From: an uncultured Moraxellaceae bacterium
GTDB taxonomy: Bacteria; Pseudomonadota; Gammaproteobacteria; Pseudomonadales; Moraxellaceae
DNA: 22,812 bases
Direction: 5' to 3'
Assembly: GCA_937952925.1 (NCBI GenBank)
Contig: CALFYA010000373.1
Span: forward strand, 1-22,812
Part shown: positions 15,603 to 22,812 of the stretch, in pieces
Layout: every line of letters begins with the position of its first letter
How positions within the stretch are numbered: the stretch's first letter is position 1
The notes under the pieces: generated by a model
The model's database searches: none
What the model was told of the DNA's origin: nothing
Seen by the model: only the letters and a program-made list of their open reading frames with translations
Translations under genes and position numbers: made by a program

Positions 15603-16148
15603 ATGTCAACATTTTTGATCAAATCTAGCCTGTTTAGCATGGTAATCCTCAGTGCAGTGACATTGACCGCATGTCAGGGGCTGAATATGGGACGACATAC
15701 CCATGCGCAAGCGCAGCTGCAAGCACGCAGTGACAGCCAAGTGCAAGGCCAAGTCACGTTCAACAAAGCCAAGCAAGGGCTACGGGTTGCGATCAATGTC
15801 AGTGGCTTGACCCCCGATCAATCCCATGCCATCCATGTACATGCCAATGGTGACTGTAGCGCAGCAGATGCAGCGAGTGCAGGTGGTCACTTTAATCCAG
15901 ACAATCAGGTGCATGGTGCAAATCACACCCCTACGCATCATGCAGGATACCTCCCCAATCTCGTTGCGGATGAACAAGGCCGTGCGGTGATTGAGTTTTG
16001 GGTGAAAGACTTAAGCCTAGACAATGGTGCATCGACCGATATAAAAGGACGTAGTGTCGTGGTGCATGAGCGTGCTGATGATGATCAAAGCCAACCTGCA
16101 GGGAATGCAGGCAAACGGATTGCCTGTGGGGTTATCAAAATGGTGTAG
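15603..16148 (+). CDS. sodC: Cu/Zn superoxide dismutase-family lipoprotein with altered zinc site
   Basis: The start is ATG 15603, six bases after GAGG. A signal sequence ends in the lipobox LTAC (Cys24), so the protein is probably anchored to a membrane facing the periplasm. Copper ligands H78, H80, H96 and H155 are present, as are the disulfide pair C85/C175 and the guiding Arg172. Zinc ligands H96, H104 and H113 are present with exact canonical spacing (8 and 9 residues), but the fourth, normally Asp three residues on, is Tyr116 (HHAGYLPNL instead of HHAGDLPNL). Dismutase activity is likely from the copper site but zinc binding may be weakened. The length of 181 residues is normal. The next gene overlaps its 3' end. 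Confidence 0.92.
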   Translation: MSTFLIKSSLFSMVILSAVTLTACQGLNMGRHTHAQAQLQARSDSQVQGQVTFNKAKQGLRVAINVSGLTPDQSHAIHVHANGDCSAADAASAGGHFNPDNQVHGANHTPTHHAGYLPNLVADEQGRAVIEFWVKDLSLDNGASTDIKGRSVVVHERADDDQSQPAGNAGKRIACGVIKMV

Positions 16149-16818
16149 TGCTGTTGTGCTAGTACTCATGGTCTCTGGGACGATGACGCATGCAGCACCC
16201 CCCAAAAAACCTACGCCATATCTCTTAAAATCTTGTTTTGCCGAGTCTGGATTGTGGTCAAACGATCAAAACCAAAACGAACATATTTTATTGCAACAAA
16301 CCCTCAAGCAAATCAGCCGCCAAGGTGCTGTATTAAAAATAGACGTGGCCAAACCACCGATCCAATTGACCGATCACTGCGATGATCGAATGGTGGTGCG
16401 CTATCGTCTGCTGGATATTCAGCATCAAGCACAGACATGGATCATTGAAGAGGCCACTGCCAAAGGAGTGCGTTATTTGTTGATGAGTGTTGATGGCACG
16501 CAGCAATTGGTGGTCGAGACACGGCCACTCTTTTCGGAAGAGTCCAACATGTTTGCACTGGTCAAAACCACGGTGTTGGCTGATGCGCTCAGCACGCAGC
16601 TGTCGATTTATCGGCATCACTCACAAGGCTGGCAGCGTGAGGTGGAGCAATGGCGGATTCAACCTTGTCCGGCATGTGAGCTAGACCCTGATCCACAACC
16701 ACGCTGGACAGGCCAACGTTTGGATATTCCCAGACCCAAAACACCACGATCCATCCGTTGGATTGAATCGGCACAATGGGAGGAGTCGAGTCACACGTGG
16801 CGACTCCATGAGTTTTAA
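16126..16818 (+). CDS. Exported protein of unknown function overlapping sodC
   Basis: The frame overlaps the end of sodC. A signal peptide LSKWCSAVVLVLMVSGTMTHA ends with an AxA-like site before APPKK; reading it requires a start inside sodC. GTG 16126 (overlap 23 bases) fits the signal peptide best, ATG 16105 is the alternative. The mature part of about 205 residues is hydrophilic, with scattered Cys including a CPAC motif, and Trp-rich ends. I recognise no family. Its coupling to sodC suggests a periplasmic role near the dismutase. Confidence 0.65.
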   Translation: MGLSKWCSAVVLVLMVSGTMTHAAPPKKPTPYLLKSCFAESGLWSNDQNQNEHILLQQTLKQISRQGAVLKIDVAKPPIQLTDHCDDRMVVRYRLLDIQHQAQTWIIEEATAKGVRYLLMSVDGTQQLVVETRPLFSEESNMFALVKTTVLADALSTQLSIYRHHSQGWQREVEQWRIQPCPACELDPDPQPRWTGQRLDIPRPKTPRSIRWIESAQWEESSHTWRLHEF

Positions 16819-16953
16819 TTGATCTAAAAATAAGCAAGCGCCGAGCAAATCAAAACAAATCTATCAACGAGCAAGTCTGGCACTTTAATGGCTCAAAAGA
16901 CTCAAGTAGTATAGCAGGCGCACAGATGATCTCAGATTCACCAATTCAGCTAT

Positions 16954-16970
16954 TGAACCAAATTGGTGCA
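16954..16970. promoter_or_regulatory. NtrC-like binding site 1
   Basis: TGAACCAAATTGGTGCA matches the palindromic NtrC pattern TGCACCAAATTGGTGCA at 16 of 17 positions. It is centred about 180 bases upstream of the predicted transcription start. Confidence 0.7.
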
Positions 16971-17005
16971 TTTATATTGGTTCGCGCATTCTTTTTGTGA
17001 AGATA

Positions 17006-17022
17006 TGCACCAAATTTGTGCG
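17006..17022. promoter_or_regulatory. NtrC-like binding site 2
   Basis: TGCACCAAATTTGTGCG matches the same pattern at 15 of 17 positions. Its centre is 52 bases from that of site 1, about five helical turns, so both sites would face the same side of the DNA. Confidence 0.7.
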
Positions 17023-17117
17023 TATTTGAGGTGAGTGCCTTAAAAACGTCAAATCTGATGATGCGCTTGACCCATCCGTTGCTCAATTTTGCCCTACACT
17101 TACGCATTTTTCGTAAC

Positions 17118-17134
17118 TTGGTACGAGCTTTGCT
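17118..17134 (+). promoter_or_regulatory. Sigma-54 (-24/-12) promoter of glnA
   Basis: TTGGTACGAGCTTTGCT has GG and GC separated by exactly ten bases and differs from the consensus TTGGCACGNNNNTTGCT by one base. Transcription would start near 17145, about 55-60 bases before glnA. Confidence 0.85.
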
Positions 17135-17199
17135 AGAGTAAGGCACTTTTTTTCGTTCTGGCCGCACCCTATAGGTGCATCACGCGACACTGGAGCATT

Positions 17200-18615
17200 G
17201 TGAGCATGGCAAACAAAGTCCTCAAACTCATCAAGGAACACGAGGCCAAATGGGTCGACTTCCGCTTTACTGATACTCGTGGTAAAGAACAACACGTCAG
17301 CTTCCCAGCAGCTACGATTGACGAAAGCACCTTCGAAGACGGCAAAATGTTTGACGGCTCCTCGATCGCTGGTTGGAAAGGCATTGAAGCATCCGACATG
17401 ATCTTGATGCCAGATGCAGAAACTGCATTCATGGATCCATTCTTTGAAGCGGCAACCGTTGTTGTCACTTGTGACGTCATTGAGCCGTCAACCATGCAAG
17501 GCTACGAGCGTGACCCACGTTCGATCGGTCGTCGTGCAGAAGAGTACCTGAAATCAACTGGTATCGGTGACACCGCATTCTTCGGTCCAGAGCCAGAATT
17601 CTTCGTATTTGACGAAGTGAAATGGTCGATCGACATGTCGGGCGCACGCCACACCATCTATGCTGAAGAAGCTGCATGGTCAACCGACAAAGACTACGAG
17701 TCAGGCAACACTGGTCACCGTCCACGCGTCAAAGGTGGTTACTTCCCAGTACCTCCAGTTGACAGCGGACAAGATCTGCGCGTGGCGATGTGTGATGCCA
17801 TCGAAGCGATGATGGGCCCAGGCCGCGTTGAAGTGCAACACCACGAAGTGGCTTCTTGCCAATCGGAAATCGGTGTATCGTTCAACACCTTGGTACGCAA
17901 AGCTGACGAAGTGCAAGTGCTCAAGTACGCGGTACTGAACGTTGCTCACGCGTTTGGCAAGAGCGCAACCTTTATGCCAAAACCACTGGTGGGTGACAAC
18001 GGCTCAGGCATGCACGTTCACATGTCGATCAGCAAAGACGGCAAAAACCTGTTTGCTGGCGACGAGTACGCCGGTCTGTCCGAAATGGCGCTGTTCTACA
18101 TCGGTGGGATCATCAAGCACGCTCGTGCCTTGAACGCGATCACTAACCCAGCGACCAACAGCTACAAGCGTCTGGTTCCACACTACGAAGCACCGATCAT
18201 GCTCGCATACTCTGCGCGCAACCGTTCGGCGTCGATCCGTATTCCATACGTTTCTAGCCCGAAAGCAAAACGTATCGAAGCACGTTTCCCAGATCCAGTC
18301 GCGAACCCATACTTGGCATTTGCTGCCTTGTTGATGGCTGGTCTTGATGGTATCCAAAACAAGATTCATCCAGGCGAAGCTGCCGACAAGAACCTGTACG
18401 ACCTGCCACCAGAAGAAGAAGCGAAGATCCCAACCGTCGCTCACTCGCTCGAAATGGCACTGGACGCACTCAAAGACGACCACGAGTTCTTGCTCAAAGG
18501 TGGCGTGTTCACCAAAGAAATGATCGACGCTTACATCGACCTGAAAATGGAAGAAGTGCGCCGCTTGAACACCACGACTCACCCTGTTGAGTTTGAAATG
18601 TACTACAGCTGCTAA
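17200..18615 (+). CDS. glnA: Glutamine synthetase type I GlnA
   Basis: GlnA joins ammonia to glutamate using ATP; it forms a dodecamer and is the main ammonia assimilation enzyme. The family motifs FDGSSIAGWK, EPEFFVFD, the ammonia/metal segment VEVQHHEVASCQSEIGV, GSGMHVHMS and NRSASIRIP are present. Tyr in KNLYDLPPEE (residue 398 counted from ATG 17206, E. coli Tyr397) is the adenylylation site, so this is the GSI-beta form. GTG 17200 is four bases and ATG 17206 ten bases from GGAG, so either may be used. Codon use is strongly biased (AAC, TTC, CTG), unlike its neighbours, as expected of a highly expressed gene. No glnB or ntrBC lies in the window. Confidence 0.98.
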   Translation: MSMANKVLKLIKEHEAKWVDFRFTDTRGKEQHVSFPAATIDESTFEDGKMFDGSSIAGWKGIEASDMILMPDAETAFMDPFFEAATVVVTCDVIEPSTMQGYERDPRSIGRRAEEYLKSTGIGDTAFFGPEPEFFVFDEVKWSIDMSGARHTIYAEEAAWSTDKDYESGNTGHRPRVKGGYFPVPPVDSGQDLRVAMCDAIEAMMGPGRVEVQHHEVASCQSEIGVSFNTLVRKADEVQVLKYAVLNVAHAFGKSATFMPKPLVGDNGSGMHVHMSISKDGKNLFAGDEYAGLSEMALFYIGGIIKHARALNAITNPATNSYKRLVPHYEAPIMLAYSARNRSASIRIPYVSSPKAKRIEARFPDPVANPYLAFAALLMAGLDGIQNKIHPGEAADKNLYDLPPEEEAKIPTVAHSLEMALDALKDDHEFLLKGGVFTKEMIDAYIDLKMEEVRRLNTTTHPVEFEMYYSC

Positions 18616-18630
18616 TCCGTTAGCTGCCCC

Positions 18631-18661
18631 AAAAATCCCGCACATGTTGCGGGATTTTTTT
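18631..18661. terminator. Bidirectional rho-independent terminator of glnA
   Basis: AAAAATCCCGCA pairs with TGCGGGATTTTT around a five-base loop, followed by further T residues. The convergent gene stops 17 bases later and can use the same structure. Confidence 0.92.
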
Positions 18662-18677
18662 ATGCGATTGCGGCGGA

Positions 18678-19418
18678 TTAGAGCTTGCTGGCTTGCTCAA
18701 ACGTCAATTCACGGACTTCAAACACAGGATTTTTGAGCAAGGCATTGACAGAAAATAATTGATCAAGACAGTCAAAACGATGGGTATTGATGCGCAATAC
18801 ACCATGTTCATGGCTAAAATAGAGGGGATTTTGCTCAATCAGACTCGCAAGAATTTGAGGGCTATCACTTAATTCGTTGAGATCACCGTGCAGCTTTTCG
18901 GGAAACAAATCCCGAAGCGCATAGTCTACTTCGTGTTCAGACAGCATTTCTTCAAGATTTTGGTTCAAAAATTTGGTTCCACCATAATCACACAAGTAGT
19001 GTAATTCTTGCGTAAATGGATGGGGCACATTCATCCAGATCGCATAGTAAGCTTGTGCTGTATCAACAGTCATGAGTCGATAGGCTTCGAGTCCAGTCAT
19101 TTTGGCAATTTCACACACGTCATCGTCGCTGAGTTCGGCGGGAAAGTTGTTAAGGTCAAAAGGTTGGCCGCAGCGCTCAATACAAAATTGATTGAGTTGT
19201 TCCATCAGGTCGTCTGGATCTTCACAAAAAGGCTGATAGTTGCACAAATCACTCTCTATCCCAACGCGTAGGGCTTTGGCATTAAGTTTCTTGAGTGCAG
19301 CTTCGGCCTCATGTAAATGGTCATAGGTTGAGTCAATCGAACCCAGCGTGCCATCGGTGAGGTAATATTCATCGTTGTAAGCAAACTCAAAACATCGAAT
19401 CACATACTGTATCGCCAT
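18678..19418 (-). CDS. Conserved-looking cytoplasmic protein of unknown function
   Basis: The 246-residue product is acidic, with no signal peptide or membrane helix and a fairly high content of Asp, Glu, Leu and Tyr. A strong AAGGAGA stands six bases before the ATG, and the ORF is long, so it is a real gene. I do not recognise the family. It lies 30 bases downstream of the DUF6915-like gene on the same strand, suggesting one transcript, and converges on glnA. Confidence 0.75.
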   Translation of the reverse strand: MAIQYVIRCFEFAYNDEYYLTDGTLGSIDSTYDHLHEAEAALKKLNAKALRVGIESDLCNYQPFCEDPDDLMEQLNQFCIERCGQPFDLNNFPAELSDDDVCEIAKMTGLEAYRLMTVDTAQAYYAIWMNVPHPFTQELHYLCDYGGTKFLNQNLEEMLSEHEVDYALRDLFPEKLHGDLNELSDSPQILASLIEQNPLYFSHEHGVLRINTHRFDCLDQLFSVNALLKNPVFEVRELTFEQASKL

Positions 19419-19448
19419 TTTTTCTCTCCTTGAGGTCAGTGTTCAACA

Positions 19449-20066
19449 CTACAAACGTGCTGGTTTTAACTTCTGCAACTGTCTTGCACTTGGCGGTACG
19501 TCACTCCCATTATCCATCCACAGCTCAAATCGCATCGGATTAAAAATCGCATCGGGTGCAATCTCAAATTCAATCAATTGCGGCTGACCCACGCGCATCA
19601 TCGGCAAAATGGTATTGATAAACCAACTGTTGTGAGTGATCAGCAAGGATTTGAGTTGTCCGGTTGCCGCGAGTGGCGAGAGCATCCGTGCCGAAATTGC
19701 ATCATCTTTGATCACATCGGCGTGAAAGCGCTCCAGCCGCTGTGCCAAACCTTGCGTCGGCACATCACCCATTGCCGCCACAAAATCACCAAGCGTGGGG
19801 ATAAACCGATGCTGAAAATCGGGCAACAGATGATCTTTTTCACACAAATCTTTGACATCGATGGTCTGACCTGCGCTATTGGTGATGGTATGCCCAAACA
19901 CCGGAATGATGATCTCTTGCACCGCCCAAAAGGTATGCAAAATTCGGTGGCGATTGTCGGTACACAGCATCTTGGTGCTGTCGATCAGGGCATGAATATC
20001 GACATAATCTTCGGGTTCGCCACCACGTTTACGGGCAGAAATACGCGCATGTTGGATGGGATTCAT
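19449..20066 (-). CDS. DUF6915-like protein
   Basis: I place the start at ATG 20066, giving 205 residues beginning MNPIQHARISARKRGG. The segments PEDYVDIHALIDSTKMLCTDNRHRILHTFW and PVFGHTITNS, followed by DVKDLCEKDHL, resemble the DUF6915 family as I remember it. The conserved His and Asp residues hint at a metal site, but no activity is known. The C-terminal part is less familiar. The gene precedes the acidic unknown gene by 30 bases. Confidence 0.6.
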   Translation of the reverse strand: MNPIQHARISARKRGGEPEDYVDIHALIDSTKMLCTDNRHRILHTFWAVQEIIIPVFGHTITNSAGQTIDVKDLCEKDHLLPDFQHRFIPTLGDFVAAMGDVPTQGLAQRLERFHADVIKDDAISARMLSPLAATGQLKSLLITHNSWFINTILPMMRVGQPQLIEFEIAPDAIFNPMRFELWMDNGSDVPPSARQLQKLKPARL

Positions 20067-20268
20067 CGCAACGCTCACAAGATAGATGACATCAGCTGAG
20101 TGTAAACACAACCAACACCTGTGGGTATGGGATTAAACGCTATATGCGACAATATTTGTCGTATGTGGGGATGTCACAAAACAGCATCAACAAGGCGATA
20201 AAACCATCAGGCATGGATGATCCCCCCTACATATTTACTCCCAGATTTTCGCAATTTAAGCGTAGTGA

Positions 20269-20297
20269 TTCACAGGGCTTTGCGGTATACCTATACT
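20269..20297 (+). promoter_or_regulatory. Sigma-70-type promoter for the DUF4124 gene
   Basis: TTCACA and TATACT are 17 bases apart and lie about 75 bases before ATG 20371. The otherwise gene-free stretch 20067-20370 also holds a small hairpin (about 20144-20164, CGACAA/TTGTCG core) and an open frame from 20144 that looks spurious. Confidence 0.6.
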
Positions 20298-20370
20298 CCA
20301 ACGCAACGCACACGAGAAGACAACGTCTGCTTGAGATGTGGTCTTGAAGTTTCATAGGGAGCTTATCTGC

Positions 20371-20907
20371 ATGTATCGTCTGATTGGGATTGTCATTGGC
20401 GTGCTTGGCTTGAGCCTAGCCGCACAAGCGGAGATCTATCGCATGGTCGATGCCAATGGGAATGTCACCTTTACCGATAGCCCTAGCAAAAATGCACAGC
20501 GTGTACAGCTGCCGCCCTTGTCGATTGTGCCAAGTCTCAGTCCCGAGGACATGGCGCGTGCCAATGGCAAAGAAAAAGAAGCGCCTGCTGCGCGTCCGGT
20601 GAGTTATAAATTGAGCTTTATTTCGCCGGAAGCCAATCAAACTTTTCAAAAACCCGCTGACACCATTGAAGTTGCCGTGGCTGTAGAGCCAGAGTTGACA
20701 GCGGGTGATCGTTTGATTTTGAGTAGCAATGGCAACAGTTTGGGCGAAGGGCAAAGTAGCGCGTTGGCAACAGAAGCCCTTGATCGTGGTGCACACACCA
20801 TCACCGCGCGGGTGGTGGCGAGTACAGGTAAGGTACTCGGCGAGCAATCCGTGACGGTGTTTGTGCAGCAGCCGACCAAACTCAACCGCGCAGCACCGAA
20901 GCGTTAA
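20371..20907 (+). CDS. DUF4124 domain exported protein
   Basis: ATG 20371 opens a signal peptide (MYRLIGIVIGVLGLSLAAQA) with a clean AQA cleavage site. The mature protein begins with the DUF4124 signature EIYRMVDANGNVTFTDSP, a short beta-rich domain of unknown function common in gammaproteobacterial envelope proteins. After a Lys/Glu/Pro linker comes an Ig-like beta domain of about 100 residues with the pattern FISPEANQTF... AHTITARVV, as in proteins with Big or fibronectin-like folds. The total is 178 residues. A binding or envelope maintenance role is possible but unproven. Confidence 0.8.
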   Translation: MYRLIGIVIGVLGLSLAAQAEIYRMVDANGNVTFTDSPSKNAQRVQLPPLSIVPSLSPEDMARANGKEKEAPAARPVSYKLSFISPEANQTFQKPADTIEVAVAVEPELTAGDRLILSSNGNSLGEGQSSALATEALDRGAHTITARVVASTGKVLGEQSVTVFVQQPTKLNRAAPKR

Positions 20908-20922
20908 GTGCAGGCTTGTGAT

Positions 20923-20950
20923 AGGATCAAACCAAGATGAGTTTGATCCT
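20923..20950. other. Perfect 10-bp hairpin at the ubiC start
   Basis: AGGATCAAAC pairs with GTTTGATCCT across an eight-base loop and ends five bases before the ubiC ATG. No T-tract follows, and no ribosome binding site is visible in the gap. It occupies the place where ribosomes would bind, so it may be a translational control element or a weak terminator of the DUF4124 gene. Confidence 0.6.
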
Positions 20951-20955
20951 GTGTT

Positions 20956-21456
20956 ATGTCTATTCGTCGTCTCTGGCATCCGCCAAAACAAACCATTGAC
21001 TTGCCCCCCCATTTAAGCGGCTGGCTCGTTGCACAAGGTTCGCTGACCAAACAACTCACCGCACAAGCGCATGGGCAATTTCGCGTCAAACCCTTTTATC
21101 AAGCATTCGCACGGCCAACACTCGAAGAAGCCCGCTTTTTGGGGGTGCCTGCGCATCAACGCGCATGGATTCGTGAGGTGGAGTTGTATGGTGCGGATGC
21201 CCAGCCGTGGGTACGTGCCCGTAGCGTGATTCCCATCTCAACAGTAACCGGACGTGGCAGGCGCCTACGGCATTTAGGCTCACGCTCACTCGGTTCATTA
21301 CTGTTTGCCCGTCAACATCCACCCTGCACACGTCAAGTCGCACGCTTATCGTTGGGCTGGGCGCGGCGGAGTCGTTATATTTGGCATGGTCAGCCGTTGC
21401 TGGTACAAGAATGTTTTTTGCACAGCTTTGAGCAGCATTTGAACTCATCGGAGTAA
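20956..21456 (+). CDS. ubiC: Chorismate lyase UbiC
   Basis: UbiC cleaves chorismate to 4-hydroxybenzoate and pyruvate, the first committed step of ubiquinone synthesis, in the cytoplasm. The family features are REVELYG, PWVRARSVIP (substrate-binding Arg), LGSRSLGSLLF, RRSRY and the C-terminal LLVQECFL with the catalytic Glu. The 166 residues match the usual length. The gene is six bases from ubiA and certainly in one operon with it. A perfect hairpin ends just before its start. Confidence 0.93.
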   Translation: MSIRRLWHPPKQTIDLPPHLSGWLVAQGSLTKQLTAQAHGQFRVKPFYQAFARPTLEEARFLGVPAHQRAWIREVELYGADAQPWVRARSVIPISTVTGRGRRLRHLGSRSLGSLLFARQHPPCTRQVARLSLGWARRSRYIWHGQPLLVQECFLHSFEQHLNSSE

Positions 21457-21462
21457 CCGGAT

Positions 21463-22338
21463 ATGCAAGCTATCTCATGGCAACAGCGGCTGTGGGCGTA
21501 TGTCCAGCTCACCCGTTTTGATCGTCCGGTGGGGATTGAGTTGCTGCTATGGCCGACTTTATGGGCGGTGTGGTTGGCGGCTGACGGGCAGCCCGCATGG
21601 GATATCGTACTGATTTTTACGCTGGGTGCGGTGCTCATGCGGGCGGCAGGTTGTGCCATCAACGATTTTGCTGATCGCAATTTTGATGGACAGGTGGAGC
21701 GTACCAAACATCGTCCGCTGGCGAGTGGACGGATCAGTGCCAAAGAAGCGCTGTTGGTGTTTGCGGTGTTGGTGGGAGCGAGTGCCAGTTTGCTGCTATT
21801 TTTACCCATCGCAGTGTTTTGGTGGTCGTTTGGTGCATTGGCGCTTGCCACGCTTTATCCGTTTATGAAGCGGTTTACCTACTTGCCGCAGTTTGTGTTG
21901 GGGGCTGCGTTTTCGTGGGCAATCCCGATGGCGTTTGTGGCGCAAGGTCACACCACCGATCTGATGTGCTGGTTGTTGTATGCGGCCAACTTATGTTGGA
22001 CAGTGGCTTATGACACCCAATACGCCATGACCGACCGGCCAGATGACCTCAAGGCAGGGGTGAAATCGACGGCTATTTTATTTGGAAAATATGATCTATT
22101 GATCATTGGTTTGCTACAAGTTGCTTTTTTGGGATTGCTCTTGGCGGTACTTTATTTGGCGGGACTCGGGTGGAGCGGTGTAGGGATTGTTGCCATCATT
22201 GCGAGCTTATTTGCTTATCAATACCAACACTGCAAAGATCGGCTACCTGCACATTGTTTTGCGGCGTTTTTGCATAATCGATGGGTAGGGCGCGTGATCT
22301 TTTTACTACTCGCGTTACAGTATGCATGGTCAACTTAA
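21463..22338 (+). CDS. ubiA: 4-hydroxybenzoate polyprenyltransferase UbiA
   Basis: UbiA attaches the polyprenyl tail to 4-hydroxybenzoate in the inner membrane. Both Asp-rich metal and diphosphate-binding motifs are present: NDFADRNFD (67-75) followed by RTKHRPLASG, and YDTQYAMTDRPDD near residue 190. About eight to nine membrane helices span the 291 residues, as usual. GGAG, overlapping the ubiC stop region, serves as ribosome binding site. No clear terminator follows in 22339-22451, where I see no gene. Confidence 0.96.
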   Translation: MQAISWQQRLWAYVQLTRFDRPVGIELLLWPTLWAVWLAADGQPAWDIVLIFTLGAVLMRAAGCAINDFADRNFDGQVERTKHRPLASGRISAKEALLVFAVLVGASASLLLFLPIAVFWWSFGALALATLYPFMKRFTYLPQFVLGAAFSWAIPMAFVAQGHTTDLMCWLLYAANLCWTVAYDTQYAMTDRPDDLKAGVKSTAILFGKYDLLIIGLLQVAFLGLLLAVLYLAGLGWSGVGIVAIIASLFAYQYQHCKDRLPAHCFAAFLHNRWVGRVIFLLLALQYAWST

Positions 22339-22451
22339 CAGCCACGTGCTCAAACATCGACACAGTTGAGCAAAGCACAACAGGATGTATGCAAGATTGG
22401 CGCTACTGATATGGCAGGGTAAAGGCTGATCCACATATCAGGAGCGAGATC

Positions 22452-22739
22452 ATGAGTCAGCAAACCGCAATCGCCAAAAAAGATTACAGCCCAACCGGTA
22501 ATCAGCAGCAGCCTGCTGTGCCTAAGCCGATTGCACAACCAGATGACCAAGCCATTAGCAGTGCAGGTAATCAAGCGATCAAAGAGGCGGTTGAACAGTT
22601 ACATCCCAAAGATCTGGCACGTAACCTTGATCCTAATCAACCCGCAGCGCATCCGGCCAAAGCCAATGAAGCCCCACCGTTTTCAGGGTATGCCACTGAT
22701 AAAGTGCCAGATACTGCTAAGGGAGCAGATTCAGAATAA
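22452..22739 (+). CDS. Small disordered protein of unknown function
   Basis: The 95-residue product is rich in Gln, Pro, Ala, Lys and Asp with almost no hydrophobic core, so it is probably intrinsically disordered. An AGGAG lies seven bases before the ATG, supporting a real gene. I recognise no family. Such small hydrophilic proteins are sometimes stress-related, but nothing here shows that. Confidence 0.65.
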   Translation: MSQQTAIAKKDYSPTGNQQQPAVPKPIAQPDDQAISSAGNQAIKEAVEQLHPKDLARNLDPNQPAAHPAKANEAPPFSGYATDKVPDTAKGADSE

Positions 22740-22797
22740 TCATTAAATTAGGCTGTGCATCAGTGCAGCCTTCGATCAATCCCATTCAAGCAGTCCT

Positions 22798-22812
22798 AGA
22801 TCGGAAGAGCAC
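22798..22812 (+). other. Illumina TruSeq adapter remnant (sequencing artefact)
   Basis: The last 15 bases, AGATCGGAAGAGCAC, are identical to the start of the standard Illumina TruSeq adapter. They end exactly at the contig edge. They are almost certainly untrimmed adapter, not genome. Confidence 0.95.

Larger units (their letters stand above)
16819..17199 (+). promoter_or_regulatory. glnA upstream regulatory region
   Basis: This 381-base gene-free stretch carries the nitrogen control region of glnA, with two NtrC-like sites and a sigma-54 promoter listed separately. The A+T-rich first half holds a weaker sigma-54-like element, TGGCACTTTAATGGCT (16878-16893), with the right GG-to-GC spacing but a poor -12 part. 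No convincing sigma-70 promoter is visible, and no small ORF with a ribosome binding site. Confidence 0.7.

Noticed and set aside
18004..18645. 213-residue minus-strand ORF opposite glnA
   Set aside because: It results from the strong codon bias of glnA, runs across the glnA terminator and has no family resemblance.
20144..20347. 67-residue ORF upstream of the DUF4124 gene
   Set aside because: It has no ribosome binding site and covers the predicted promoter.
20416..21012. 198-residue minus-strand ORF across the DUF4124 gene and ubiC start
   Set aside because: It is antisense to two supported genes, spans a hairpin and encodes an unlikely composition.
1..22812. tRNA, rRNA, transposase, integrase or attachment site
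   Set aside because: None was seen on either strand by eye.

Overview
This 22.8 kb window looks like a complete contig rather than an internal slice. It begins inside a pentanucleotide repeat and ends in 15 bases identical to the start of the Illumina TruSeq adapter. Gene content (a trpG-trpD-trpC cluster, ubiC-ubiA, a DUF2789 gene, a type I folE, a glnA with sigma-54/NtrC control) points to a gammaproteobacterium, most likely Moraxellaceae (an Acinetobacter relative). That placement is inference from gene families and order, not from a marker gene.

Bases 1-4640 are an A+T-rich block of three consecutive dynamin-like or Era-like GTPases read on the + strand. The first is cut off by the contig edge and opens with in-frame (AAGCC)n repeats. 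The second joins a membrane-anchored coiled-coil domain to a GTPase with a glycine-rich membrane-insertion-like segment. The third overlaps the second by 17 bases. A 22-bp tandem duplication appears to have fused two formerly separate genes: removing one repeat copy recreates a stop codon overlapping a well-placed ATG (ATGA) behind a good ribosome binding site. The cassette resembles multi-dynamin clusters such as LeoABC and is the most interesting part of the window. A strong bidirectional terminator closes it.

Bases 4800-9550 hold a DUF2789 gene ending in an octamer repeat, hemE, a convergent DUF6502-DUF5666 lipoprotein pair, a small secreted protein gene broken by an apparent 1-base deletion, and a DUF817 membrane protein.

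Bases 9640-15360 hold a Cache-GGDEF diguanylate cyclase frameshifted at a T7A6 run. It faces a compact minus-strand cluster trpG-trpD-trpC-smr-folE-encapsulated-type ferritin, with short gaps throughout except about 80 bases before folE. The ferritin has no encapsulin in the window and carries a lysine-rich tail.

Bases 15600-18660 hold a lipoprotein Cu/Zn superoxide dismutase with a Tyr at the position of the zinc-binding Asp, an overlapping exported protein of unknown function, and glnA behind two NtrC-like sites and a clear -24/-12 promoter.

Bases 18670-22740 hold two minus-strand cytoplasmic proteins (one unknown, one DUF6915-like), a DUF4124 exported protein, ubiC-ubiA (first steps of ubiquinone synthesis) and a small disordered protein.
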